Shown piece after piece: positions 56,768-64,000 of a stretch of 64,000 bases of DNA. Position 1 is the stretch's first letter. Each line of letters starts with the position of its first letter. Below the pieces are notes generated by a model. The model ran no database searches, was not told the DNA's origin, and worked only from the letters and a program-made list of their open reading frames with translations. Source of the stretch: CAMPJM01 sp964440915 (GTDB lineage: Bacteria > Bacteroidota > Bacteroidia > Cytophagales > Cyclobacteriaceae); the NCBI GenBank assembly GCA_964440915.1, contig CAYTTV010000011.1, positions 18,494 through 82,493 of the forward strand, in the 5' to 3' direction. The position numbers and the translations under genes were made by a program.

Positions 56768-57112
56768 ATGCCAAGATCAGTAAATGCTGTAGCGTCTAGA
56801 GAACGCAGGAAAAGAATTTTAAAGGCCGCCAAAGGATACTGGGGCCGAAGAAGCAATGTCTATACCGTTGCCAAAAATGCGGTTGAGAAAGGGATGCAAT
56901 ATGCTTACCGTGACAGGAAAGCTAAGAAAAGAGAATTTAGAGCGTTGTGGATCCAAAGGATCAATGCTGGCGCAAGGGAGTACGATATGTCTTACTCTCA
57001 GTTTATGGGTGCTTTGAAAAAGAGTAATATTGAGCTTAACAGGAAGGTGCTTGCTGACCTGGCTATGAACGACCCTGCTGCCTTTAAAGCGATCGTAGCA
57101 AAAGTGAAATAA
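56768..57112 (+). CDS. rplT: 50S ribosomal protein L20
   Basis: A 114-residue basic protein with the L20 core: [60 protein letters not shown] and the C-terminal [20 protein letters not shown]. Full length for the family. It is needed early in large-subunit assembly and is an autoregulator of the L35-L20 unit in studied bacteria. The operon ends at the terminator starting 21 bp after its stop. Confidence 0.97.
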   Translation: MPRSVNAVASRERRKRILKAAKGYWGRRSNVYTVAKNAVEKGMQYAYRDRKAKKREFRALWIQRINAGAREYDMSYSQFMGALKKSNIELNRKVLADLAMNDPAAFKAIVAKVK

Positions 57113-57132
57113 ATATTATTATATAAAAAAAT

Positions 57133-57167
57133 AAAAAAGGTAAGCAGGGATAGCTTACCTTTTTTTA
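57133..57167 (+). terminator. Rho-independent terminator after rplT
   Basis: A perfect 13-bp stem (AAAAAAGGTAAGC, 57133-57145; GCTTACCTTTTTT, 57153-57165) with a 7-base loop AGGGATA and a T-run. It ends the thrS-infC-rpmI-rplT unit. Confidence 0.9.
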
Positions 57168-57224
57168 TTTTTACGCTTTCCCAATCCCATTAACTATTTA
57201 GTAAATAATTAAATCGATACAAAG

Positions 57225-58406
57225 ATGTTTGACCAAGACCTGGTGCAGAAATTTCAAGCATTTCCTACCCCTTTTTTCTATTATGATATTGAGTTACTGA
57301 AAAAAACTTTAAATAGCATCAAGGAGCATGCGCTTTCAAAAGATTACCATGTGCATTATGCATTAAAGGCCAATTTCAATGATGTCATTCTACAAACCAT
57401 TAGAGCAGCCGGCCTTGGTGCAGATTGCGTTAGTGGCAATGAAGTCAAAAAGGCCATAGAGGTAGGATTTTCTGCCGACAAGGTGGTTTTTGCAGGGGTA
57501 GGGAAATCGGATGAGGAAATCAATATTGCCCTGGCGGAAGATATCCTGTGCTTCAATGTAGAGTCTGGTCAAGAGCTTTCTGTCATTAACCAACTGGCAG
57601 CGAACATGAACAAGAAGGCCAACGTCGCACTGAGGATTAACCCCAATGTGAAGGCCGATACACACCATTATATCACCACAGGGCTAGAAGAAAACAAGTT
57701 TGGCATCAACGTTTGGGAATTGGATGAAATAATAGCTGCCATCAAGCAATATGAGCACATAAATTTAAGTGGCATCCACTTCCATATTGGTTCGCAAATC
57801 ACCAATTTGTCTGCTTTTAAATCACTATGCGAAAGGATAAATGAACTTCAAGGGTTTTTTGAGGGGCATGGCATTGCCTTAAAGCACATTAATGTTGGTG
57901 GAGGGCTTGGAATTGACTATGAAGATCCAAATGGTAACCCTATTCCTGATTTTGAAAGCTATTTCAATGTTTTCGGGCAGCATCTGTCTTTGAGAAAAGG
58001 GCAAGAACTGCATTTTGAACTTGGGAGAGCGGTAGTGGCCCAATGTGGTAGCCTTATATCAAAAGTGTTGTTTATTAAAAAGGGAATACGAACTAATTTT
58101 GCCATCATCGATGCTGGCATGACGGAGCTTATAAGGCCTGCATTGTACCAGGCAGAGCACCATATAGAGAGCCTTACAAGCAAGGTAGAAACAAAAGCTT
58201 TGTACGATGTGGTAGGGCCAATTTGCGAGTCTTCTGATTGCTTTAGAAAAGGCTTTGAGCTGCCCGAGTTGGAAAGAGGTGACCTGCTCGCTATAAGGAG
58301 CGCAGGTGCATACGGGGAGGTAATGACAAGCTTTTATAACTTGCGAGACAAGGCAAAAGCTTATTATTCCACTACACTTGTGGAAATGGCGACCTTGGCC
58401 AAGTAA
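57225..58406 (+). CDS. lysA: Diaminopimelate decarboxylase
   Basis: Turns meso-diaminopimelate into lysine, using pyridoxal phosphate. The 393 residues show the alanine-racemase-like barrel with the cofactor Lys48 in HVHYALKANFN, the HFHIGSQI and HINVGGGLGIDYE motifs, and the second-domain active-site segments GPICESSDCF and GAYGEVMTSFYN (Tyr and Glu at the dimer interface). Carboxynorspermidine decarboxylase and ornithine-type relatives differ in these motifs, so LysA is favoured. It is a stand-alone gene after the terminator. Confidence 0.94.
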   Translation: MFDQDLVQKFQAFPTPFFYYDIELLKKTLNSIKEHALSKDYHVHYALKANFNDVILQTIRAAGLGADCVSGNEVKKAIEVGFSADKVVFAGVGKSDEEINIALAEDILCFNVESGQELSVINQLAANMNKKANVALRINPNVKADTHHYITTGLEENKFGINVWELDEIIAAIKQYEHINLSGIHFHIGSQITNLSAFKSLCERINELQGFFEGHGIALKHINVGGGLGIDYEDPNGNPIPDFESYFNVFGQHLSLRKGQELHFELGRAVVAQCGSLISKVLFIKKGIRTNFAIIDAGMTELIRPALYQAEHHIESLTSKVETKALYDVVGPICESSDCFRKGFELPELERGDLLAIRSAGAYGEVMTSFYNLRDKAKAYYSTTLVEMATLAK

Positions 58407-58474
58407 GCTTGCTGTCCAGTTTGAGTTTTTTATATCGGGAGCATTCATTAATTTAAAGTCTTATTTTTAAAGCC

Positions 58475-59179
58475 ATGAAGAAAATTTGGATAGTGCTTTT
58501 TGTCACAGTTATGGCTTTGAGCCAATCATGCTCCCCTGTTTATTTTCCTACTAACAGCAATGTGCCACTTTTTACTGAAAAAGGAGAGTTGCAACTGTCA
58601 GGATACCATGGTAGCAACGGTCTTACAGCCCAAGGAGCAATTACTTTTATAGACCATTTTGCCATTATAGGTAACTTCGGATACACTATCCACGAAGACG
58701 AGGATTCGCATAAAAATAAAAAACAAAAAGTAGGAGAATTGGGTGTAGGGTACTACAATACTTTCTCCAGGGCTGGCAGATTTGAGATATATGGTGGTTA
58801 TGGCAGGGGCAGCTCCATGGCTTATGATTTTTTTGATCTTGATGAAAATGAGACGAGAACCGATGCGAAGTTTGAAAAGTGGTTCCTACAAGGGAATCTG
58901 GGGTTGGGCAATAAAATTGTCGAGGGGGCGGTAAGCTATAGATTGACCTATGTCCATTTTTATGAGGTAAATGGCATCCACCATCAAACAGGAATATTGC
59001 ATTATGATCCCATGGAAGAATTGATGTTGGAGCCCTCGTTTACTATTAAGGTGGGCAGTGAAAATCTGAAGTTTGTTAGTCAAGCCGGCTTTACCTTTCC
59101 TTATGATGACTATGCAAAGTTTGATTACTTTCCTCTTTACATTTCTGTGGGGATAATGGGAAAGATACCACTTTGGTAA
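58475..59179 (+). CDS. Lipoprotein with beta-barrel-like body, unknown function
   Basis: A 234-residue protein with a lipoprotein signal (Cys19 in MALSQSC). The mature part starts SPVYFPTNSNVPLFTEKGEL and is rich in alternating strands with aromatic ends (GNFGYTIHED, YGGYGRGSSMAYDFF, VGELGVGYYNTF), as in small outer-membrane barrels. The C-terminus is YFPLYISVGIMGKIPLW. No named family was identified. It follows lysA by 68 bp in the same direction. Just downstream lies the transposase relic, on the opposite strand. Confidence 0.68.
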   Translation: MKKIWIVLFVTVMALSQSCSPVYFPTNSNVPLFTEKGELQLSGYHGSNGLTAQGAITFIDHFAIIGNFGYTIHEDEDSHKNKKQKVGELGVGYYNTFSRAGRFEIYGGYGRGSSMAYDFFDLDENETRTDAKFEKWFLQGNLGLGNKIVEGAVSYRLTYVHFYEVNGIHHQTGILHYDPMEELMLEPSFTIKVGSENLKFVSQAGFTFPYDDYAKFDYFPLYISVGIMGKIPLW

Positions 59180-59253
59180 GAGCCTGTCATCTGTCTGTGC
59201 CTCATGTGACTCTGATGATGCTAAACCACGCAGGGGTTGACCTTGGCGCGGAT

Positions 59254-59413
59254 GCCTGTTTCGGTTATTTATGTTGAAGCCTTTCGAGGCTAGAAGCTGT
59301 GTAACTCTGGCGATGACTGGAATTTGAACTTCCTCGTATTCTTTGACAATACTCAATTTAAAATCTTCGGAGAATGCTTGCCTCCGCATGATATATTTTC
59401 CGTTTTTTAACAT
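59254..59413 (-). pseudogene. Remnant of an IS3-type transposase (OrfA N-terminus)
   Basis: On the minus strand the frame starting at 59413 reads MLKNGKYIMRRQAFSEDFKL followed by SIVKEYEEVQI. 'RRQFSEDFKLSIVKEYEE' is the look of the helix-turn-helix start of IS3/IS911-type OrfA. After about 45 codons the similarity stops and the frame runs into unrelated sequence overlapping the lipoprotein gene. No second ORF, terminal inverted repeats or target duplication was found. It is a decayed fragment. Confidence 0.55.
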
Positions 59414-59460
59414 AACTTGTGAGTTTTGTAAACGGTCAACGCTATTTAGGGAAGGTCATT

Positions 59461-59495
59461 CTTGGCTACTGCCAGTTGCCCACTGCCTACTCTTG
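59461..59495. repeat. Degenerate intergenic repeat, copy 2 (inverted)
   Basis: Its reverse complement matches 30 of 35 positions of 18778-18812. Nearby, at 59585-59605 and 59610-59630, a 21-base word occurs twice with two differences (TGTCAATTG-CT-CTTATCTT type). Confidence 0.55.
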
Positions 59496-59665
59496 TATCT
59501 GTTTGATATCTTATGACTTGCTGCCTTTGTTCAGCAAGTTGGCAACAAGATGACAAAAGAGGCTAGATGAACTTCCTTGCCCACTGTCAATTGTCTCCTT
59601 ATCTTTATATGTCAATTGCCTACTTATCTTATGACAACCTATATCAGGACGTACAGATATCTAGA

Positions 59666-59720
59666 GTCTGATTTCTAACATCTGGTGTCTAATATGTGGA
59701 TAATCAAATAATTTGTGGAT
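59666..59720 (+). repeat. 55-bp sequence, left copy, at the edge of the assembly gap
   Basis: An exact 55-base sequence ends at the first N (59721) and recurs at 59821-59875 immediately after the last N. It contains one complete DnaA box (59695-59703) and one cut by the gap. Either a tandem repeat lies here or the assembler left an unresolved k-mer overlap. Confidence 0.95.
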
Positions 59721-59820
59721 NNNNNNNNNNNNNNNNNNNNNNNNNNNNNNNNNNNNNNNNNNNNNNNNNNNNNNNNNNNNNNNNNNNNNNNNNNNNNNNN
59801 NNNNNNNNNNNNNNNNNNNN
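59721..59820. other. Assembly gap (100 N)
   Basis: Exactly 100 unknown bases, the conventional placeholder for a gap of unknown length. The flanks are the same 55-base word. Confidence 0.99.
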
Positions 59821-59875
59821 GTCTGATTTCTAACATCTGGTGTCTAATATGTGGATAATCAAATAATTTGTGGAT
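59821..59875 (+). repeat. 55-bp sequence, right copy
   Basis: Identical to 59666-59720. It holds a DnaA box at 59850-59858 and most of the next one, 59869-59877. Confidence 0.95.
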
Positions 59876-59921
59876 AAGTCAGTTGAGCGTGTGGATAAGC
59901 CGCAGTAAAAAATGTGGATAA
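59850..59921 (+). promoter_or_regulatory. DnaA-box cluster before dnaB (candidate origin or regulatory region)
   Basis: Four perfect TGTGGATAA boxes (reverse complement of the consensus TTATCCACA) at 59850-59858, 59869-59877, 59890-59898 and 59913-59921, all in one orientation with 19, 21 and 23 bp between starts. Further boxes lie at 59695-59703 and, truncated by the gap, 59714-59720. An AT-rich tract follows (59922-59950). The last box lies where the -33 element of the dnaB promoter would be. Clustered boxes plus AT-rich DNA are the elements of a bacterial oriC; autoregulation of dnaB is the alternative. Confidence 0.7.
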
Positions 59922-59950
59922 ACCTTTTACAACTATTAATTCTTTTTACT

Positions 59951-59958
59951 TAGGTTTG
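59951..59958 (+). promoter_or_regulatory. Bacteroidota -7 promoter element for dnaB
   Basis: TAGGTTTG (followed by C) matches TAnnTTTG, 57 bp before the dnaB start. The DnaA box at 59913-59921 occupies the -33 region. Confidence 0.5.
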
Positions 59959-60015
59959 CTTTATGCTCATGATCGAGCAGCACCTAGTTAGTCCATTTTA
60001 ATCAAAATAGTATCA

Positions 60016-61596
60016 ATGTCTTTGGAAAAATCAAATACTTTGCGCGTAGGATACAAGAGCAAGTTTCGACCCAATCTGGAACCAGGCACAATGCTGGGGA
60101 AACTGCCCCCTCAAGCTGTTGATCTTGAAGAGACTGTGCTAGGTGCTTTGATGTTGGAAAAGGATGCTTTGACAACAGTAATCGACATACTGAAGCCTGA
60201 AAGCTTTTATAAAGATGCTCATAGGGAAATATATGCTGCCATCGTCACACTTTTCAACAATTCGGAGCCGGTCGATTTGCGTACAGTAGCCAATCAACTC
60301 CGAAAAGAAGGCAAGTTAGAGTTTGTGGGGGGTGCCTATTATATCGCCGACCTCACGACAAAAGTCAATTCTGCTGCCAATATAGAGTACCATGCAAGAA
60401 TCGTATCCGAGCAGGCCATCAAGCGCGAGCTTATCCGTATCGCTTCGGAAATTCAGCATGATGCCTATGAAGACACTACAGATGTCTTTTCTTTGTTGGA
60501 CAAAACGGAACAGGCGCTTTTTGAAGTGTCCGAATCTAACATTAGGAAGAACTATGCCGACATGCGTTCTATTATGCGGGAAGCCATGGATGAACTCGAA
60601 GCCAAAAAGCACCATAAAGATGGGCTTACTGGTGTGGCCAGTGGCTTTAGCGCTTTGGATAGGGTCACTTCAGGGTGGCAAAAATCTGACTTGGTCATTA
60701 TTGCGGCACGCCCTGGTATGGGTAAGACCGCTTTTGTAGTATCTGCTATGCGCAATGCGGCAGTCGATTTTGGGCATGGCGTGGCTATATTCTCACTAGA
60801 AATGTCCTCTGTACAGTTGGTGAACAGGTTGATATCCGCAGAGGCACAACTCGAGAGCGAAAAAATAAAAAAGGGAAACTTGGCAGACTACGAGTGGGAG
60901 CAGCTTGTGTATAAAACAGCAAAACTTACTGAAGCACCAATTTTTATAGACGATACGCCTGCCTTATCCATCTTGGAGCTTAGGGCTAAATGCCGCCGAT
61001 TGAAAGCCCAACATGATATTCAGCTCATCATCATAGATTACTTACAGTTGATGTCTGGCGATAGTTCAAAAAGTGGAGGTAGTTCAGGCAATAGGGAACA
61101 AGAAATTGCTTCTATTTCTAGGGCATTGAAAAATATCGCCAAAGAGCTAAGTGTACCTGTCATTGCCCTCTCACAATTGAGCAGGGCAGTAGAGACTCGG
61201 GGTGGGGACAAAAGGCCACAGCTTTCCGATCTTAGAGAGTCGGGTTCTATTGAGCAAGATGCCGACATGGTAATGTTCCTATACAGGCCAGAGTACTATG
61301 GTCTAACTGAGGACGAGAATGGTATGCCGACACAAGGAGTGGGCGAGGTCATCATAGCCAAGCACAGGAATGGCTCATTAGATACGGTACAACTTAAATT
61401 TATCGGGAAGTATACGAAATTCACCGACCTCGATATGCATCGAGATATTGACGGAGGAGGTTATGGCAGCTTTCCCGCCACAGGACAATCAAGCGAATTC
61501 GAAGCGGGACCGAACACAATAACTTTGGGGAGTAAATTAAATACGCCAAACAAACCCTCTATGCCCAATTTAGATGAAGATGAAGCACCCTTTTAA
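60016..61596 (+). CDS. dnaB: Replicative DNA helicase
   Basis: DnaB is the hexameric helicase that unwinds DNA at the fork. The 526 residues have the N-terminal DnaB domain (about 30-140; PPQAVDLEETVLGALMLEKD), the linker helix, and the RecA-like ATPase (about 195-475) with Walker A ARPGMGKTAFVVSAM, Walker B LIIIDYLQLMSG and motif H4/sensor LSDLRESGSIEQDADMVMFL. The C-terminal 60 residues are a variable low-complexity tail (GGGYGSFPATGQSSEFEAGP). No intein or frameshift is present. It lies directly after a cluster of DnaA boxes. Confidence 0.96.
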   Translation: MSLEKSNTLRVGYKSKFRPNLEPGTMLGKLPPQAVDLEETVLGALMLEKDALTTVIDILKPESFYKDAHREIYAAIVTLFNNSEPVDLRTVANQLRKEGKLEFVGGAYYIADLTTKVNSAANIEYHARIVSEQAIKRELIRIASEIQHDAYEDTTDVFSLLDKTEQALFEVSESNIRKNYADMRSIMREAMDELEAKKHHKDGLTGVASGFSALDRVTSGWQKSDLVIIAARPGMGKTAFVVSAMRNAAVDFGHGVAIFSLEMSSVQLVNRLISAEAQLESEKIKKGNLADYEWEQLVYKTAKLTEAPIFIDDTPALSILELRAKCRRLKAQHDIQLIIIDYLQLMSGDSSKSGGSSGNREQEIASISRALKNIAKELSVPVIALSQLSRAVETRGGDKRPQLSDLRESGSIEQDADMVMFLYRPEYYGLTEDENGMPTQGVGEVIIAKHRNGSLDTVQLKFIGKYTKFTDLDMHRDIDGGGYGSFPATGQSSEFEAGPNTITLGSKLNTPNKPSMPNLDEDEAPF

Positions 61597-61657
61597 TAAG
61601 ATATAAAGCCAATAGGCAGTGTGGATTTTGTTTTAGAGACATTACTAAAGGTAGGCT

Positions 61658-62644
61658 TTGAAAGCATTAATATTATCGGAACCTAGCAAGATAGAGATTG
61701 CAGATATAGACAAACCTGTGCCAAGGACAGGCCAGGCTTTGGTCCGTATGCGAGCAGCCTCCCTTAACCACCGTGACTTATGGTGCCTCCAAGGAAAATA
61801 TCCCAATATTGCTTATGGAACCGTGCTTGGTTCTGACGGTGCTGGTATCGTGGAGGCGACTGCTGAAGGAGAACATCAAGATTGGATTGGCCGCGAAGTG
61901 ATTATTAACCCTAATATAAATTGGGGCAACAATCCTCAGGTGCAATCTTCCCAATATAAAATATTGGGCATGCCTGTCAATGGTACTTTTGCTGAATATA
62001 TTGTTGTTGATATTGACCGGTTGCACGGCAAACCTAAGCATCTAGATTATAGTGCTGCTTCGGCCTTGCCTTTGGGTGGACTTACTGCCTATAGGGCCGT
62101 GTTCAGGCAAGGGAAAATTGATTCTGATAAAACTGTATTGATTACAGGCATTGGTGGAGGAGTGGCCCAGTTTGCTTTCTTGTTTGCTCTCGTCACCAGA
62201 GCCAAAGTATATGTCACTTCGAGTAAAGATGATCAATTGGCAAAAGCAAAAGCTTTGGGAGCAAGGGGTGGTTTTAACTATAAAATAGAGAAGTGGGAAG
62301 CCTTGGCTTCGCAGGTGGGATTTGATGTGATCATTGATAGTGCAGGCGGTGATAGCTTAAACACGTTGATAAAGCTGTTGAATCCAGGCGGGAAAATAGT
62401 CTTTTATGGTGCTACTACAGGAATCCCTTCCTCACTGAACGTGCATAGAATGTTCTGGAATCAGCTATTGCTCCAAGGTACAACAATGGGGAATGATGAG
62501 GAGTTTGAGGCGATGTCAAAGTTTGTGGAAGACCATGAAATTGTCCCCATTGTAGATTCAGTTCGGCCCTTCCATAATATCGTAGAAGCTTTCGATATTA
62601 TGAATTCTGGTAGTCAATCCGGAAAACTTGTGGTGACCTTTTGA
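61658..62644 (+). CDS. Zinc-independent MDR oxidoreductase (quinone-oxidoreductase type), TTG start
   Basis: A 328-residue medium-chain dehydrogenase/reductase using NAD(P)H. The start is TTG at 61658, chosen because MKALILSEPSKIEIADID is the standard MDR beginning and no ATG precedes the catalytic domain. The catalytic N-terminal half (SLNHRDLWCLQGKYPNIAYG) has Asn where zinc-dependent alcohol dehydrogenases have Cys, and the four-cysteine structural zinc loop is missing. The nucleotide-binding half shows LITGIGGGVAQFAFLFAL and the SSKDDQLAKAKALGARGG segment. Substrate not predictable; it may reduce quinones or enones. It is 61 bp downstream of dnaB. Confidence 0.86.
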   Translation: MKALILSEPSKIEIADIDKPVPRTGQALVRMRAASLNHRDLWCLQGKYPNIAYGTVLGSDGAGIVEATAEGEHQDWIGREVIINPNINWGNNPQVQSSQYKILGMPVNGTFAEYIVVDIDRLHGKPKHLDYSAASALPLGGLTAYRAVFRQGKIDSDKTVLITGIGGGVAQFAFLFALVTRAKVYVTSSKDDQLAKAKALGARGGFNYKIEKWEALASQVGFDVIIDSAGGDSLNTLIKLLNPGGKIVFYGATTGIPSSLNVHRMFWNQLLLQGTTMGNDEEFEAMSKFVEDHEIVPIVDSVRPFHNIVEAFDIMNSGSQSGKLVVTF

Positions 62645-62813
62645 TCTCTTCTGGCGGGTGGGAGTAATATTGATGGTTCTGCCAATATTTTCAATAATCG
62701 CAATGAAATTTCAGCAAGGGCAAGGCATATTTATGGTTAAAAAATAAAAAATGCTTATGTTTAGGCTTGAAGATAACTAGGATTCATCCTATAGTTTAAA
62801 ATTCGATAGACTT

Positions 62814-63677
62814 ATGATTTCACCAAATACTATCCTTGCAGGGATTGATCTTTCTACCTCTGATGAAAAAGTGGTTCCTTTTGCAGCCTTGTTTCATGCC
62901 ATTTATAAATCGAAGTTGATATTTTATCATGTAACAGATCCCGCAAGAAGCATTGTTGATGTGGAAAAATTAGTAAAGAAAAGGGTAGAAGACTATTGGG
63001 GAGGAGTGCTGCCAGAAAATGTGAATGTGCTTGTAGAGAAGGGCGATAGAAGGAAGATGATTGCCCAGAAATCTGACAGTAAGGAAGTAGAAATGATAAT
63101 CTTAGGCAGAAAGTTTCAAAAAAAGAACCCTTTGCTTACGAGTAGGTTGCTGAATTCATCTGGATGTACAATTTGCTTGGTTCCTGATCATGCCAATAGC
63201 GATATAAAGAATATTGTTGTAGGGGTAGATTTTTCCGAAGAGTCTAAAAAAGGTTTGGAAGAAGCGATTAGCCTAGCAAAACACACCAATGCCGCAGTAC
63301 ATTGCGTCAATGTATATACTGTTCCTTGGGGCTTCTATAGCACAGGAAAAGACTATAATGAATTTGCAGCTATCATGGAAAAGAATGCCATAAAAGCGAC
63401 TAAAAGATTTGTGGATGAAACGAAATATGATATTCCTTTAGACTTCCATTATGTTTTGGACAAAGATAGGAACCCTTCTGCTAGCCTAAGTAAATTTGCT
63501 AAGGAGTTAAAAGCGGACATTGTTTACGTAGGTTCAAGGGGAATGTCTTCTTATGCCTCCATATTTTTTGAGAGCACACTTAATAAGATTATTGACTTCA
63601 GCAATGAAATACCTTTGTTTATTGTAAGAGGTAAAGATGAGAAAAGGAGCTTTTTAGATATTATAAGAGTGCAATAG
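62814..63677 (+). CDS. Universal stress protein with two UspA domains
   Basis: A 287-residue tandem UspA protein. The first domain (about 5-130) begins TILAGIDLSTSDEKVVPFAA and the second (about 140-278) begins NIVVGVDFSEESKKGLEEAI. The second ends with VYVGSRGMSSYASIFFESTL, the position of the ATP-binding loop, although the G-2X-G-9X-G(S/T) pattern is incomplete. The first domain has only a weak version (MIILGRKFQKKNPLLTSRLL). The family acts in stress resistance in the cytoplasm. Single gene, convergent with the TPR gene (14 bp between ends). Confidence 0.9.
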   Translation: MISPNTILAGIDLSTSDEKVVPFAALFHAIYKSKLIFYHVTDPARSIVDVEKLVKKRVEDYWGGVLPENVNVLVEKGDRRKMIAQKSDSKEVEMIILGRKFQKKNPLLTSRLLNSSGCTICLVPDHANSDIKNIVVGVDFSEESKKGLEEAISLAKHTNAAVHCVNVYTVPWGFYSTGKDYNEFAAIMEKNAIKATKRFVDETKYDIPLDFHYVLDKDRNPSASLSKFAKELKADIVYVGSRGMSSYASIFFESTLNKIIDFSNEIPLFIVRGKDEKRSFLDIIRVQ

Positions 63678-63691
63678 GAGAGGGTTCTAAA

Positions 63692-64000
63692 CTAATCCTC
63701 TTCTTCGTCATACAAAAACTCATTATAAGCATTCTGTAGCTCTCTATAAGCATGGTGGTCAGCCTGTTTTTGTGCTATTAAGAGCCCTTTCTTAAAAGTT
63801 TCTTCCGCTTCCTTCTTTTTGTCCAACATCGCATAGAGCTTGGCCGCATGATAGTAGGTGCCTACATAGTCCTCATGCTCTCTTAGCAGTTGCTCATAAT
63901 AGCCCAATGCCTCAAAAGGTTTTATTTTTTCATATTCCATGGCAATGGCATATAAAGTGAACGGATCATTCGGATCCTCTTCCAAAAACTTGAAAAGCTG
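63692..64000 (-). CDS. TPR-repeat protein, N-terminus cut by window edge
   Basis: The minus-strand frame is open from its stop at 63692 to the window edge. The visible part, from residues QLFKFLEEDPNDPFTLYAIA onward, contains about two and a half tetratricopeptide repeats (AMEYEKIKPFEALGYYEQLL, YYHAAKLYAMLDKKKEAEET) and ends in an acidic tail (FLYDEEED). The true start is probably only a few codons beyond the edge, since such short TPR proteins are near 100 residues. Function unknown beyond protein binding. Confidence 0.7.
   Translation of the reverse strand, partial: QLFKFLEEDPNDPFTLYAIAMEYEKIKPFEALGYYEQLLREHEDYVGTYYHAAKLYAMLDKKKEAEETFKKGLLIAQKQADHHAYRELQNAYNEFLYDEEED

Noticed and set aside
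58886..59253. Continuation of the transposase frame through the lipoprotein gene
   Set aside because: Similarity to transposase ends after about 45 codons; the rest is antisense to a plausible lipoprotein gene.
59461..59700. Possible CRISPR array in the repeat-rich tract
   Set aside because: Repeats are few, degenerate and irregularly spaced, and no cas genes are present.
59721..59820. N-run read as a biological feature
   Set aside because: Exactly 100 N is the standard placeholder for an unknown gap length.

Overview
The window is chromosomal DNA from a member of the Bacteroidota, most likely a Cytophagales-type heterotroph. The reasons are a SusC/SusD polysaccharide-utilisation locus, several lipoproteins and CarboxypepD_reg/DUF5686-type outer-membrane proteins, topoisomerase IV-type parE-parC, menaquinone genes, few Shine-Dalgarno sequences, and the Bacteroidota -7 promoter word TAnnTTTG in front of at least seven genes. 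No rRNA, tRNA, CRISPR array, prophage or intact insertion sequence was seen. A run of 100 N at 59721-59820 shows that this is a scaffold.

Layout. 1-5126: a truncated MFS transporter, then pta-ackA (acetyl-CoA to acetate and ATP). 5127-18975: an ABC exporter, then a polysaccharide-utilisation locus. A membrane-spanning LuxR-type regulator (6923-9808, minus) diverges from susC, susD, a PKD/CBM-like surface glycan-binding lipoprotein and two GH16 laminarinase-type lipoproteins. This is a complete kit to sense, bind, cut and import a beta-1,3-glucan such as laminarin, and it ends at a strong hairpin. 18976-31455: SIMPL protein, menD-menB, an exported PIG-L deacetylase, a deoxynucleoside kinase, L-2-hydroxyglutarate oxidase, a DUF4142 lipoprotein, a small putative DNA-binding protein and tyrS. 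31648-44368: a multi-PAS histidine kinase, two tandem AsmA-like membrane proteins, an HI0933-type flavoprotein, SlyD-type FKBP, a lone receiver protein, an orphan ABC ATPase, a CvfB-like S1 protein and an ArsC-like protein without the catalytic cysteine. 44447-53559: parE-parC, a SanA/YdcF protein, a DUF5686 protein and a TPR lipoprotein. 53768-58406: thrS-infC-rpmI-rplT, closed by a textbook terminator, then lysA. infC appears to start at ATT behind a strong Shine-Dalgarno sequence. 59180-60015: a non-coding patch with a transposase relic, degenerate repeats, an assembly gap and a cluster of DnaA boxes directly before dnaB. 60016-64000: dnaB, a zinc-free MDR oxidoreductase, a universal stress protein and a truncated TPR protein.

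The points most worth following are the DnaA-box cluster at the assembly gap before dnaB (possible origin or dnaB regulatory region), the kinase-free trans-membrane regulator of the glucan locus, the duplicated module in its glycan-binding protein, the ATT-initiated infC, and a small helical protein with a perfect 16-bp palindrome in its promoter region.
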